Under the pieces are notes generated by a model. It was not told where the DNA came from. It did no database searches and was given only the letters and a program-made list of their open reading frames with translations. Shown piece after piece: positions 57,411-64,000 of a stretch of DNA of 64,000 bases. Position numbers and translations under genes: made by a program. The number at the start of each line of letters is the position of its first letter. Position 1 is the first letter of the stretch. Source of the stretch: Rhizobium sp. GN54 (GTDB taxonomy: Bacteria > Pseudomonadota > Alphaproteobacteria > Rhizobiales > Rhizobiaceae); assembly GCF_021026345.1 (NCBI RefSeq), contig NZ_JAJNCZ010000004.1, positions 310,001 to 374,000 on the forward strand, written 5' to 3'.

Positions 57411-57779
57411 TCAGCCCTGGCGGTTCAGCGTGAACTGGGCGCCGGAGCTCGAGGTGCAGTTCAGCTGGCGCTGGCCGATGAGCGAGCAGTTGGCCTTGGA
57501 TGCCGACTTGGAAATGTTGGAGAAGAGGCTGATCTCGATCAGGCCGCCCGGCTGTTGGATATAGGTGCCGGTCGCCATGGTCGTGTTGGTGTCGGTCGTC
57601 CGGGTGGCGAACTGGCCGCCATTGAAGGTCGAGACCAGGCCGTTCGCATCCACCCATGATCCGTCCACGCCCTGCGGCGCCTGGGCGACCGGGGCATAGG
57701 TGTTCGCACGCTCCGAACTCTGGCAGGAAGCGAGCGCCGCAGCGGCGGTCAGCAGGGAAACGGCGATCAAGGGTTTCAT
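57411..57779 (-). CDS. omp10: Omp10-type outer-membrane lipoprotein
   Basis: A 122-residue predicted lipoprotein: signal MKPLIAVSLLTAAAALASC with a lipobox LASC, then a short Ala/Gln stretch and a compact C-terminal domain containing GSWVDANGLVSTFNGGQF and SLIGQRQLNCTSSSGAQFTL, closely like Brucella Omp10. Omp10 is a surface lipoprotein needed for envelope integrity and virulence in Brucella; its role in free-living rhizobia is less clear. Two cysteines in the C-terminal domain could form a disulfide. It stands alone, separated from the convergent-strand neighbours. Confidence 0.9.
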   Translation of the reverse strand: MKPLIAVSLLTAAAALASCQSSERANTYAPVAQAPQGVDGSWVDANGLVSTFNGGQFATRTTDTNTTMATGTYIQQPGGLIEISLFSNISKSASKANCSLIGQRQLNCTSSSGAQFTLNRQG

Positions 57780-57896
57780 CAGGGACTCCGTGGACTTACC
57801 CGGATACGGGTTTCAAAAAGTCGGTCCGACCATGCCGCGATCGGACGGTGAAAGCAAGAGACGCCCCCGAAAGGGAGGTGTTATCCGCCGCGAAGG

Positions 57897-57922
57897 CAAA
57901 CGCCCGCACGGTGGCGGGCGTT
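57897..57922 (-). terminator. Probable terminator after hss
   Basis: AACGCCCGC (57899-57907) and GCGGGCGTT (57914-57922) form a perfect 9-bp stem around a 6-nt loop, 35 nt past the hss stop on the minus strand; the T run is only three bases. Confidence 0.6.
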
Positions 57923-57957
57923 CCCTGGTCTGCGGCGCGAATCTGCTCAAACCGCGC

Positions 57958-59409
57958 TTATCGGAAGAGGATGTTGCGAAACTGCCACGGATCCTTGGTG
58001 TCGAGGTCTTCCGGGAACAGGCCCGGACGGCCGTCGAGCGGGGTCCAGTCGGTGTAGTGACCCTCGACCGGGCCGAGATAGGGGCGCTGGACCTCGAGGC
58101 AGCGGCGGTAGTCCATTTCGTCGGCCTCGACGATACCGGCCTTCGGGTTTTCCAGCGCCCAGACCATGCCGGCGAGGACGGCGGAGGTCACCTGCAGGCC
58201 GGTGGCGTTCTGGTAGGGGGCGAGCTTGCGGGTCTGTTCCAGCGACAGGCGCGAGCCGTACCAGTAGGCGTTTTTGTCGTGGCCATAGAGCAGCACGCCG
58301 AGCTCGTCGACGCCGTCGACCAGTTCGTTCTCGTCGAGGACGTGGTGGATCGGCTGGGCGTTGCCGCCATTGCCGAACATTTCATGCAGCGATAGCACCG
58401 CGTCATTGGCCGGATGGTAGGCGTAGTGGCAGGTCGGGCGGTAGGTCACCTCGCCGTCCTTGTCGCGGACGGTGAAGAAGTCGGCGATCGAGATCGACTC
58501 GTTGTGGGTGACGAGAAAGCCGTATTGCGGGCCGGGCGTCGGGCACCAGGTGCGCACGCGGGTGTTGGCGCCGGGTTGTTCCAGGTAGATTGCCGCCTTG
58601 CAGCCCTTCTTGTGCTTCTTGGCGTTCTTCGGGATCCAGTTCTCGTGGGTGCCCCAGCCGAGCTCGGCCGGCTGCAGGCCCTCGGAGATGAAGCCTTCGA
58701 CCGACCAGGTGTTCCAGAAGGTGTCGAGCGGCTTCGGCTTCTTGGTGCGCTGGGTGTCGCGCTCGGCGATGTGGATGCCCTTCACGCCGACCTTCTTCAT
58801 CAGCTTGGCCCAGCCCTCGCGGTCGTCCTGCGCGGGAATGTCGTGCTTGACGCCGAGGTCGTTTGCCAGGTTGACGAGCGCTTCCTTGACGAACCAGGAG
58901 ACCATGCCCGGATTGGCGCCGCAGGTGGAGACGGCAGTCGTCCCGCCGGGGCGCTTTGCCTTCTCCTTGCGCAGGGTCTCGCGCAGGGCGTAGTTCGTGC
59001 GGTCGGCATTCTTCATGTTCTTGTCGAAATAGAAGCCGAGCCAGGGCTCGATGACCGTGTCGATATAGAGCGCGTCGTGCTTGCGGCAGAGCTTCATCAG
59101 GTCAACGGAGCCGGTGTCCACGGAGAGGTTGACGACGAAGGCCTGGCCGCCGCCTTCGGTGAGAAGCGGCTTCAGCAGTTCCTTGTAGTTCTCCTTCGTC
59201 ACGAATTCGGTGACGTGGCGCGCGCCATGGCGGGCGAAGATCTCGTCGTCGGCAGCATCCTTGCGCGGCTCGATGACGATCAGGCGGTTCTTGTCGTACT
59301 TGAAGTGACGCTCGATCAGCGGCAGGGTGCCGCGACCGATGGAACCGAAGCCGATCATGATGATCGGGCCCGTGATCTCGCCGTAAACCGGATAGCTCTT
59401 CTCTGCCAT
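57958..59409 (-). CDS. hss: Homospermidine synthase
   Basis: Makes homospermidine from two putrescines (or putrescine and spermidine) with NAD+, the main polyamine route in many rhizobia. The 483-residue protein has an N-terminal Rossmann motif IIMIGFGSIGRGTLP, the saccharopine-dehydrogenase-like core (STCGANPGMVSWFVKEAL, HIAERDTQR) and GATG-type ending before YRPTCHYAYHPANDAVLSLHE, typical of bacterial Hss. ATG 59409 is preceded by GGAG at about 10 nt. A terminator-like hairpin lies 38 nt upstream of the start (59447-59472). Confidence 0.94.
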   Translation of the reverse strand: MAEKSYPVYGEITGPIIMIGFGSIGRGTLPLIERHFKYDKNRLIVIEPRKDAADDEIFARHGARHVTEFVTKENYKELLKPLLTEGGGQAFVVNLSVDTGSVDLMKLCRKHDALYIDTVIEPWLGFYFDKNMKNADRTNYALRETLRKEKAKRPGGTTAVSTCGANPGMVSWFVKEALVNLANDLGVKHDIPAQDDREGWAKLMKKVGVKGIHIAERDTQRTKKPKPLDTFWNTWSVEGFISEGLQPAELGWGTHENWIPKNAKKHKKGCKAAIYLEQPGANTRVRTWCPTPGPQYGFLVTHNESISIADFFTVRDKDGEVTYRPTCHYAYHPANDAVLSLHEMFGNGGNAQPIHHVLDENELVDGVDELGVLLYGHDKNAYWYGSRLSLEQTRKLAPYQNATGLQVTSAVLAGMVWALENPKAGIVEADEMDYRRCLEVQRPYLGPVEGHYTDWTPLDGRPGLFPEDLDTKDPWQFRNILFR

Positions 59410-59446
59410 TCTCTCGTTCTCCTGACGGGGCGCCGCCCGATCTCGC

Positions 59447-59472
59447 AAAAAGAGGGCCGCTGGCCCCTTTTT
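59447..59472 (-). terminator. Hairpin with flanking A/T runs between DUF3445 and hss
   Basis: On the minus strand AAAAAGGGGCC and GGCCCTCTTTTT pair with a 1-nt bulge around AGC, giving a rho-independent terminator shape in either direction. It lies 72 nt past the DUF3445 stop, but only about 36 bp remain before the hss ribosome site, so it may also fall within the hss leader. Confidence 0.7.
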
Positions 59473-59543
59473 CAATCCGGAAACAGCCTAGAGCATAGAA
59501 TTCCGTCACAATAAAGTGGGCAAAACGGCTCGCGCCGGCATTG

Positions 59544-60452
59544 TTAGCCGGATATCTGCGAGCGCAGCAGCCGTGCCAGCGTGGCGCGCCGGTCGACCAG
59601 GCCCTTGTAGGCGGCCTGCGGGTCGGTCAGTTCCTCGAGCTGGGCGGCAAAGGTCGAGGCGACCGCGGCGGCGTTCGGCAGGCTGCGGATGGCGGCCAGC
59701 GGGTCGTTGTAGATGCGGATCGTGAAGAGGATGTCGCCCGAAAGCGGCAGGCGGCGCAGCGTCTGGCGCTCGACCCGCGCGAAGGTGCGCTCCAGCGCCA
59801 GGTCGTGGCCGGAGGGCAGCGCCCCATGCGCCTTCGAGGCCGGATAGTAGAGGTCGGCGTCGGGATTGATCGACCAGTTGAAGCGGAAGACCGGCCTTTC
59901 CACCTGCAGGTTGTCGAACATGCGGTTGATGAGGCCGGCGTTGCGGGTGCCGTCGCCGAAATCCGGAACCGGCGCATGGATATCCTCCATCCGCCGGCCG
60001 AACTTTTCGGGCAGCGACCAGGAGGAGGGGAAGGAGACGTAGCCCGCGACGAGGTGCCAGCCGGTCTCGCGCCGGCGCATGATCACGAGATCGTCCTGGA
60101 CCAGGGCGCCCGCGGTCAGGAGCGGCGGCATCTGCGGATCGGCGAGCCGGACACGGCGTGTGGCAGTCCCGTGCGCAATGTCGATCGCATCGCCGTCGCG
60201 CCGGTAGCGGCCGGGATGGCGCTGCGTGACGAAATCGGCGACCAGGGCAAGGACCTCGGCCTGGGCATCGCGCGTGCCTTCCTCCTCGACGAAGACCTGG
60301 TCACGGTGCTGTGCCAGCACGCGTTCCTTCTCTGCCAGATAGCGTTCGAGCTCGTCGTCCGGCTCGATCCAGCGATCCGGGTCGAGCTGGCCGAGGCCGA
60401 TCGTGAAAAGGCGGGCGGAGCCGTCATAGGGCGTATAGGCGGGGAGGGTCAT
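59544..60452 (-). CDS. DUF3445 family protein (haem-dependent oxidative N-demethylase-like)
   Basis: A 302-residue protein matching the DUF3445 family by WHLVAGYVSFPSSWSLPEKFGRRMEDIHAPVPDF, the RMFDNLQVERPVFRFNWSI block, and RVERQTLRRLPLSGDILFTIRIY. Characterised relatives are haem-containing oxidative N-demethylases with a His ligand near the IHAPVP motif; others have no tested function. No electron-transfer partner gene is adjacent. Start ATG 60452 (MTLPAYTPYDG). The neighbours are hss and the ParD/ParE pair, with no obvious link. Confidence 0.8.
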   Translation of the reverse strand: MTLPAYTPYDGSARLFTIGLGQLDPDRWIEPDDELERYLAEKERVLAQHRDQVFVEEEGTRDAQAEVLALVADFVTQRHPGRYRRDGDAIDIAHGTATRRVRLADPQMPPLLTAGALVQDDLVIMRRRETGWHLVAGYVSFPSSWSLPEKFGRRMEDIHAPVPDFGDGTRNAGLINRMFDNLQVERPVFRFNWSINPDADLYYPASKAHGALPSGHDLALERTFARVERQTLRRLPLSGDILFTIRIYNDPLAAIRSLPNAAAVASTFAAQLEELTDPQAAYKGLVDRRATLARLLRSQISG

Positions 60453-60516
60453 CTGCGGCGCGTTCGCTTGCTGTGGCGCCCATCCGATTGTGAAGGAGCG
60501 CGATATCGTGTTAATC

Positions 60517-60524
60517 TGTATACA
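60517..60524. promoter_or_regulatory. TGTATACA palindrome in the toxin-antitoxin promoter
   Basis: A perfect 8-bp palindrome 22 nt before the antitoxin start, overlapping a TATACAT-like -10 sequence. Ribbon-helix-helix antitoxins commonly repress their own operon through short palindromes of this type. Confidence 0.45.
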
Positions 60525-60545
60525 TCGTAATCAAGAGTAGGCGCC

Positions 60546-60833
60546 ATGTCACAGAACGTCATTTCTCTGCGGGTGTCGGACGAGATGAAGGACCGCCTGG
60601 ACCAGCTTGCAGCGGCCACGCGGCGACCGCGATCCTTCCTGGCACAGGAAGCGCTCGCAGAGTACCTCGACAGGCACGGCTGGCAAATCGCGGCCATCGA
60701 TGAGGCGGTCGTGGCGGCCGGGGACGGGCAGTTTGCCTCGCATGAGGCCGTGGCAGACTGGCTTGTCAGCTGGGGCACCGAGCACGAGAAGCAGCCGCCT
60801 GTTGCCGGCGGGGCGGCGAAGCGCGCGCGATGA
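60546..60833 (+). CDS. ParD-like ribbon-helix-helix antitoxin
   Basis: A 95-residue antitoxin: an N-terminal ribbon-helix-helix DNA-binding part (MSQNVISLRVSDEMKDRLDQLAAATRRPRSFLAQEAL) and a C-terminal toxin-binding tail rich in Ala and Glu (WQIAAIDEAVVAAG, HEAVADWLVSWG). It overlaps the toxin gene by 4 nt (ATGA), the usual coupling in type II toxin-antitoxin operons. It should repress its own promoter, where a TGTATACA palindrome lies 22 nt before the start. Confidence 0.88.
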   Translation: MSQNVISLRVSDEMKDRLDQLAAATRRPRSFLAQEALAEYLDRHGWQIAAIDEAVVAAGDGQFASHEAVADWLVSWGTEHEKQPPVAGGAAKRAR

Positions 60834-61135
60834 AGGTCCTATGGTCGCGCCTGGCCATTGCCGACCTCGTCGCGATCCGCGCCTATATCGGCGAGCACAA
60901 TCCGGAGGCCGCCAACGGTGTCGCCCGGCGCATCCTGCATGCCGTCGAGCTGCTGCAACAGCAACCCCGTCTCGGCCTTCCCACGCATCGCACCGACGTC
61001 CGGCGTCTCATCGTCCCCGGAACCGTCTATTCTCTTCCCTACCGTGTGGAGGAGGGAGCCATTGAAATCCTCGAAGTCTTCGACGGCCGGCAAAGAGCAC
61101 CGCGCGCGGATCTGGGGGCGGATCCGGGCGACTGA
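60830..61135 (+). CDS. ParE/RelE-family toxin
   Basis: A 101-residue toxin of the RelE/ParE superfamily: VLWSRLAIADLVAIRAYIGEHNPEAA at the N-terminus, the RRLIVPGTVYSLPYRVEEGAIEILEVFDGRQ C-terminal strands, where the conserved LPYR-x-EEG and final Arg/His region define ParE types. ParE poisons DNA gyrase, RelE cleaves mRNA in ribosomes; the pattern is closer to ParE. It starts within the antitoxin stop codon. The last ten residues are Asp/Ala/Gly-rich and may be an extension. Confidence 0.9.
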   Translation: MKVLWSRLAIADLVAIRAYIGEHNPEAANGVARRILHAVELLQQQPRLGLPTHRTDVRRLIVPGTVYSLPYRVEEGAIEILEVFDGRQRAPRADLGADPGD

Positions 61136-61164
61136 GCGTGTCAAGGCCCTCGCCGTCCATTTCC

Positions 61165-61848
61165 TCAAGGGCTCAGCCTTGCCGGGATCAGCTCGCGCAG
61201 GGAATTGCCCACATACAGCCTGCCCGCGGCAAGGTCGTCCACGTGCATCACCGCCTTCTGCGCCCGGCCGTTGTCGATCATCTCCTCGCGCAGCACGCCG
61301 GCCAAGAGGCCGCAGGCGAGCGGCGGCGTCCTGAGGATGCCGGTGCCGTCGTCGAGGAAGACCGTGGTGATGGTGCCTTCGCAAACCTCGCCGCGCTCGT
61401 TGAGGAGGACGACCTCGTCGGCTGTGCCTGCGGGAAACTCGGCGCGAGCGGCTTCATAGGCCGCGCGGCGGGACGTCTTGTGGCGGAGCAGCGGATCGTC
61501 CGACCGGAGCCTCGTCGCGGCGATCGCGACGGTCCAGACGGTGTCGGCGGGCAACGGCACGAAGGCTGCGGACTTCACCTCGATCCGTCCGTCGCCGAAG
61601 AGTTCGAGGCGGATGCGGAGGGGGCTCGGTGGTGCAGGGGAGGGCTGGATCGCAGCCGGTCCGCGGGGCGCAATTGCCGAGTGTCCCAAAGCCGCCTCGA
61701 CCGCCTCCGTCAGCGCCGCTTGCGCACCTTCGGGACGGGGCAGCCCGAGGGTCGCGGCCGAGCGCGCCAGCCGCGCAAGATGCCGTTCCAGCCGGACGAA
61801 ACCGCCTTCCGGGTCCCAGCGCAGGGTCTCGATCAGCGAGAGATCCAT
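61165..61848 (-). CDS. pabC: Aminodeoxychorismate lyase-like, class IV aminotransferase
   Basis: A 227-residue PLP protein of the class IV (PabC/IlvE) fold. Seen are RHLARLARSAATLG, the Schiff-base lysine in HKTSRRAAYE, NERGEVCEGTITTVFLD and RTPPLACGLLAGVLRE. PabC converts aminodeoxychorismate to p-aminobenzoate and pyruvate. It is shorter than E. coli PabC (269) and overlaps pabB by 16 nt, so it is translated with it. The upstream in-frame extension lies within pabB and is rejected; MDLSLIETLRW is the family-type start. Confidence 0.88.
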   Translation of the reverse strand: MDLSLIETLRWDPEGGFVRLERHLARLARSAATLGLPRPEGAQAALTEAVEAALGHSAIAPRGPAAIQPSPAPPSPLRIRLELFGDGRIEVKSAAFVPLPADTVWTVAIAATRLRSDDPLLRHKTSRRAAYEAARAEFPAGTADEVVLLNERGEVCEGTITTVFLDDGTGILRTPPLACGLLAGVLREEMIDNGRAQKAVMHVDDLAAGRLYVGNSLRELIPARLSP

Positions 61849-62990
61849 TGGTCCCCCACGGCGAAGCGCGCCTTCAGCAGGCATTCCTCGTACTCGGCCT
61901 CGGCGGTCGAATCGAAGACGATGCCGCCGCCGACGTTGAAGACGGCGTCGCCGCCGGGAAAGAGCGAGATCGTGCGGATCGCGACGTTGAACTGCATGGT
62001 GCCGTCGGGGGCGATCACGCCGATCGCGCCACAATAGGCGTCGCGCGGGCCGGTCTCGAGGTCGTGCAGGATCTCCATCGAGCGCATCTTCGGCGCGCCG
62101 GTGATGGAGCCGCAGGGGAAGAGGGCGGCGAAGATGTCGCGGATCGACGTCTCCGGCACGAGCCGCGCGCGGACGTGGCTGACCATCTGGTGGACGGTCG
62201 GATAGGTCTCGATCGCAAAGAGCTTCGGCACTTCCAGTGTGCCGACCTCGGAGATCCGGGAGATGTCGTTGCGGAGCAGGTCGACGATCATCCGGTTCTC
62301 GGCCTGCGACTTCGGGTCGGCGAGCATGGCGGCGACGATCGCGTCGTCCTCGGAAGCGTTCGTCCCGCGAGGGGCAGTTCCCTTCATCGGATGCGTCTCG
62401 ATCCAGCCGTCTTCGTCGACGCGGAAGAAGAGCTCCGGCGAGCGCGAGAGCAGGATCGGTCCGTCGAGCGAGACGAGCGCGCCGTATCTGACCGGCTGGC
62501 GCTCGATCAGCGACCAGAAGGCGGCGACGGGATCGCCGTTCCAGCGGGCGCGGATCGGCATGGTCAGGTTGGCCTGGTAGCAGTCGCCCTCGCGCAGGTG
62601 CCGGTGCAGCCGGTCGAAGCGCTGGCGGTAGGCCGGAAGATCCCACCCGGCTTTTGGCTCGGTGATGAAGGGCTCGTTCTCGGTCCGCTGCCTCGGCACT
62701 GCGAGCGGATGGTCCGTGGCCGGCGCGTCGAAGATGCCGAAGCTCAGGAGCGGCGTCTCGCGTCCCTCGACCGCGAAGGGGGCAAGCTTGTCCTCGAACA
62801 GGTGCCCGGCCTCGTAGCTCATGAAGCCGACGATCCACCGGCCTTCGTCATGGGCCGCCTGCAGTGCGCGGAAGGCGGGTTCGAAATCGGCGCGCCGGCG
62901 CACCGTCACCATGCGCAGGGGATCGGCAAAGACCGTCGTCCTGTCCGCGCTGTCGTCGCGCAGGAGCACAAAGCGTTGGCGATCGGTCAT
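61833..62990 (-). CDS. pabB: Aminodeoxychorismate synthase component I
   Basis: Converts chorismate, with ammonia from PabA, to aminodeoxychorismate for folate. The 385-residue chain carries the chorismate-binding core: EGDCYQANLTMPI, SRSPELFFRVDEDGWIETHPMKGTAPRG, ENRMIVDLLRNDISR and FPCGSITGAPKMRSMEI, then GGGIVFDSTAEAEYEEC. No glutaminase is fused, and no pabA is adjacent. ATG 62990 (MTDRQRFVLLRDD) is preferred over an upstream in-frame extension of about 34 Arg/Pro-rich residues. It overlaps pabC by 16 nt. Confidence 0.93.
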   Translation of the reverse strand: MTDRQRFVLLRDDSADRTTVFADPLRMVTVRRRADFEPAFRALQAAHDEGRWIVGFMSYEAGHLFEDKLAPFAVEGRETPLLSFGIFDAPATDHPLAVPRQRTENEPFITEPKAGWDLPAYRQRFDRLHRHLREGDCYQANLTMPIRARWNGDPVAAFWSLIERQPVRYGALVSLDGPILLSRSPELFFRVDEDGWIETHPMKGTAPRGTNASEDDAIVAAMLADPKSQAENRMIVDLLRNDISRISEVGTLEVPKLFAIETYPTVHQMVSHVRARLVPETSIRDIFAALFPCGSITGAPKMRSMEILHDLETGPRDAYCGAIGVIAPDGTMQFNVAIRTISLFPGGDAVFNVGGGIVFDSTAEAEYEECLLKARFAVGDQWISR

Positions 62991-63075
62991 CTCATGCAAT
63001 TCCGGCAATCCATCCCTCTTGTCGCGCGCCTCCTGTCGCGCCGGCCCCGCTTGGGGGCGGCGCGGCCGATCCGTA

Positions 63076-64000
63076 TCAGGCGGCCTTATCAAGCGCCTCC
63101 AACTCGTCGATGAGCCCTTCGATCATCGACAGGCCCTTGCTCCAGAACGACGGGTCGGCGGCATTGAGGCCGAAGGGGCGCAGCAGGTCGGAGTGATGGC
63201 GGGTGCCGCCGGCCTTGAGCATCTCGAAATACTTCTCCTGGAAGCCGCTCTCGGCCTGCTGGTAGACCGCATAGAGCGAGTTCACCAGGCAATCCCCGAA
63301 CGCATAGGCATAGACGTAGAAGGGCGAATGGATGAAGTGGGGGATATAGGCCCAGTAGGTCTCGTAGCCCTCGGAGATCCGGATCGCCGGGCCGAGGCTG
63401 TCGGCCTGGACGGAGAGCCACAATTCGCCGATCTGCTCGGCGGTCAGTTCGCCCTCCTTGCGGGCCGTGTGGACCTTGCGCTCGAATTCGTAGAAGGCGA
63501 TCTGGCGCACGACCGTGTTGATCATGTCCTCGACCTTCTGGGCGAGCATCGCCTTGCGCTCGCGCCTGTCCTTCGTCCGATCGAGCAGCGAGCGGAAAGT
63601 CAGCATCTCGCCGAACACCGAGGCGGTCTCGGCGAGCGTCAGCGGAGTCGAGGCCATCAGCGCCCCCTGGCCGGCGGCGAGCACCTGGTGGACGCCGTGG
63701 CCGAGTTCGTGTGCCAGCGTCATCACGTCGCGCGGCTTGCCCATATAGTTGACGAGCACGTAGGGGTGCGCCGAGGGCACGGTCGGATGGGCGAAGGCGC
63801 CGGGCGCCTTTCCGGGGCGCACCGGCGCGTCGATCCAGTTCTCGTCGAAGAAGCGGCCGGCGATCGCGGCCATCTCGGGCGCGAAGGCGCCATAGGCCGA
63901 AAGCACGGTCTCCTTCGCGTCGCTCCAGGGGATCAGCGTGTCGGGCGTCTCCGGCAACGGCGCATTGCGGTCCCAGAACTCCAGCTGTTCCATTCCGAGC
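63076..64000 (-). CDS. M3-family oligoendopeptidase (5' end beyond the window)
   Basis: The C-terminal about 308 residues of an oligoendopeptidase F-type M3 zinc peptidase. The HELGH zinc site is in MTLAHELGHGVHQ, followed by the third-ligand region LAETASVFGEML and the family ending SEGYETYWAYIPHFIHSPFYVYAYAFGD. Full-length PepF proteins are about 600 residues, so the N-terminal half lies beyond the right edge. Cytosolic degradation of short peptides is the likely role. Transcribed toward pabB with 85 nt between, so an operon is possible. Confidence 0.9.
   Translation of the reverse strand, partial: LGMEQLEFWDRNAPLPETPDTLIPWSDAKETVLSAYGAFAPEMAAIAGRFFDENWIDAPVRPGKAPGAFAHPTVPSAHPYVLVNYMGKPRDVMTLAHELGHGVHQVLAAGQGALMASTPLTLAETASVFGEMLTFRSLLDRTKDRRERKAMLAQKVEDMINTVVRQIAFYEFERKVHTARKEGELTAEQIGELWLSVQADSLGPAIRISEGYETYWAYIPHFIHSPFYVYAYAFGDCLVNSLYAVYQQAESGFQEKYFEMLKAGGTRHHSDLLRPFGLNAADPSFWSKGLSMIEGLIDELEALDKAA

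Noticed and set aside
61165..62838. A 557-codon frame joining the pabC region to sequence inside pabB
   Set aside because: Only the last 227 codons match a family (class IV aminotransferase); the rest is out of frame with pabB and Arg/Pro-rich. The real pabC start is 61848.

Overview
The window is high-GC DNA from a chromosome of an alphaproteobacterium of the order Hyphomicrobiales, most likely family Rhizobiaceae (Rhizobium, Ensifer or Shinella type). Lineage markers are a CpdR response regulator, a SuhB/MmgR small RNA beside an inositol-monophosphatase-type gene, an Omp10 lipoprotein, homospermidine synthase, a ROSE-type RNA thermometer before an hsp20 gene, and REP-like palindromes typical of rhizobia. 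No phage, transposase, plasmid replication gene or CRISPR array was seen.

Layout. 1-5.9 kb: ilvD (cut by the left edge), a GntR regulator with two winged helices, an AHSA1-like protein, and an altronate/galactarate dehydratase divergent from a FadR-type regulator. 6-9 kb: a DUF900 lipoprotein hydrolase, two small orphan genes and tRNA-Val(GAC). 9.2-14.4 kb: leucine/isovalerate catabolism (ivd, mccB, a RidA protein, mccA), ended by a composite REP-like block. 14.8-22.3 kb: penicillin-binding protein 1C with a thioester alpha-2-macroglobulin. 22.5-28.9 kb: a CHASE2 adenylate cyclase translationally coupled to a FecR-TPR-beta-barrel fusion protein, divergent from a small membrane protein resembling Pycsar (DUF5706) effectors. 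28.9-36.4 kb: cpdR, an N-formylglutamate amidohydrolase homologue, the MmgR RNA, a HisN/SuhB phosphatase, a lysophospholipase-like hydrolase, hsp20 with a sigma-32 promoter and ROSE element, an SLC10A7-like transporter with a divergent LysR gene, and threonine aldolase.

37-43.4 kb: glutamate synthase gltB and gltD with a 56-codon membrane-protein gene between them. 43.5-51.7 kb: a VOC protein, a low-GC Tdi1-type immunity-like gene, an SGNH-fold protein lacking expected catalytic residues, an MltB-type transglycosylase, galU, a beta-barrel protein, kdsD, and a second low-GC orphan. 51.7-64 kb: nfeD and a band-7 gene, hemH, a 5'-nucleotidase with LysM, a PhzF-like protein, omp10, hss, a DUF3445 protein, a ParD/ParE-type toxin-antitoxin pair, pabB/pabC, and an M3 peptidase cut by the right edge.

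Most interesting region: 22.5-28.9 kb. One compact divergent locus combines an inner-membrane class III cyclase with a periplasmic CHASE2 sensor, a single protein joining FecR, TPR and outer-membrane barrel modules, and a probable membrane effector of the cyclic-nucleotide-responsive Pycsar type. The cyclase keeps adenine-selecting residues, so cAMP signalling is more likely than canonical cUMP/cCMP defence. The idea that the three genes form one envelope-sensing system is inference from sequence and arrangement.
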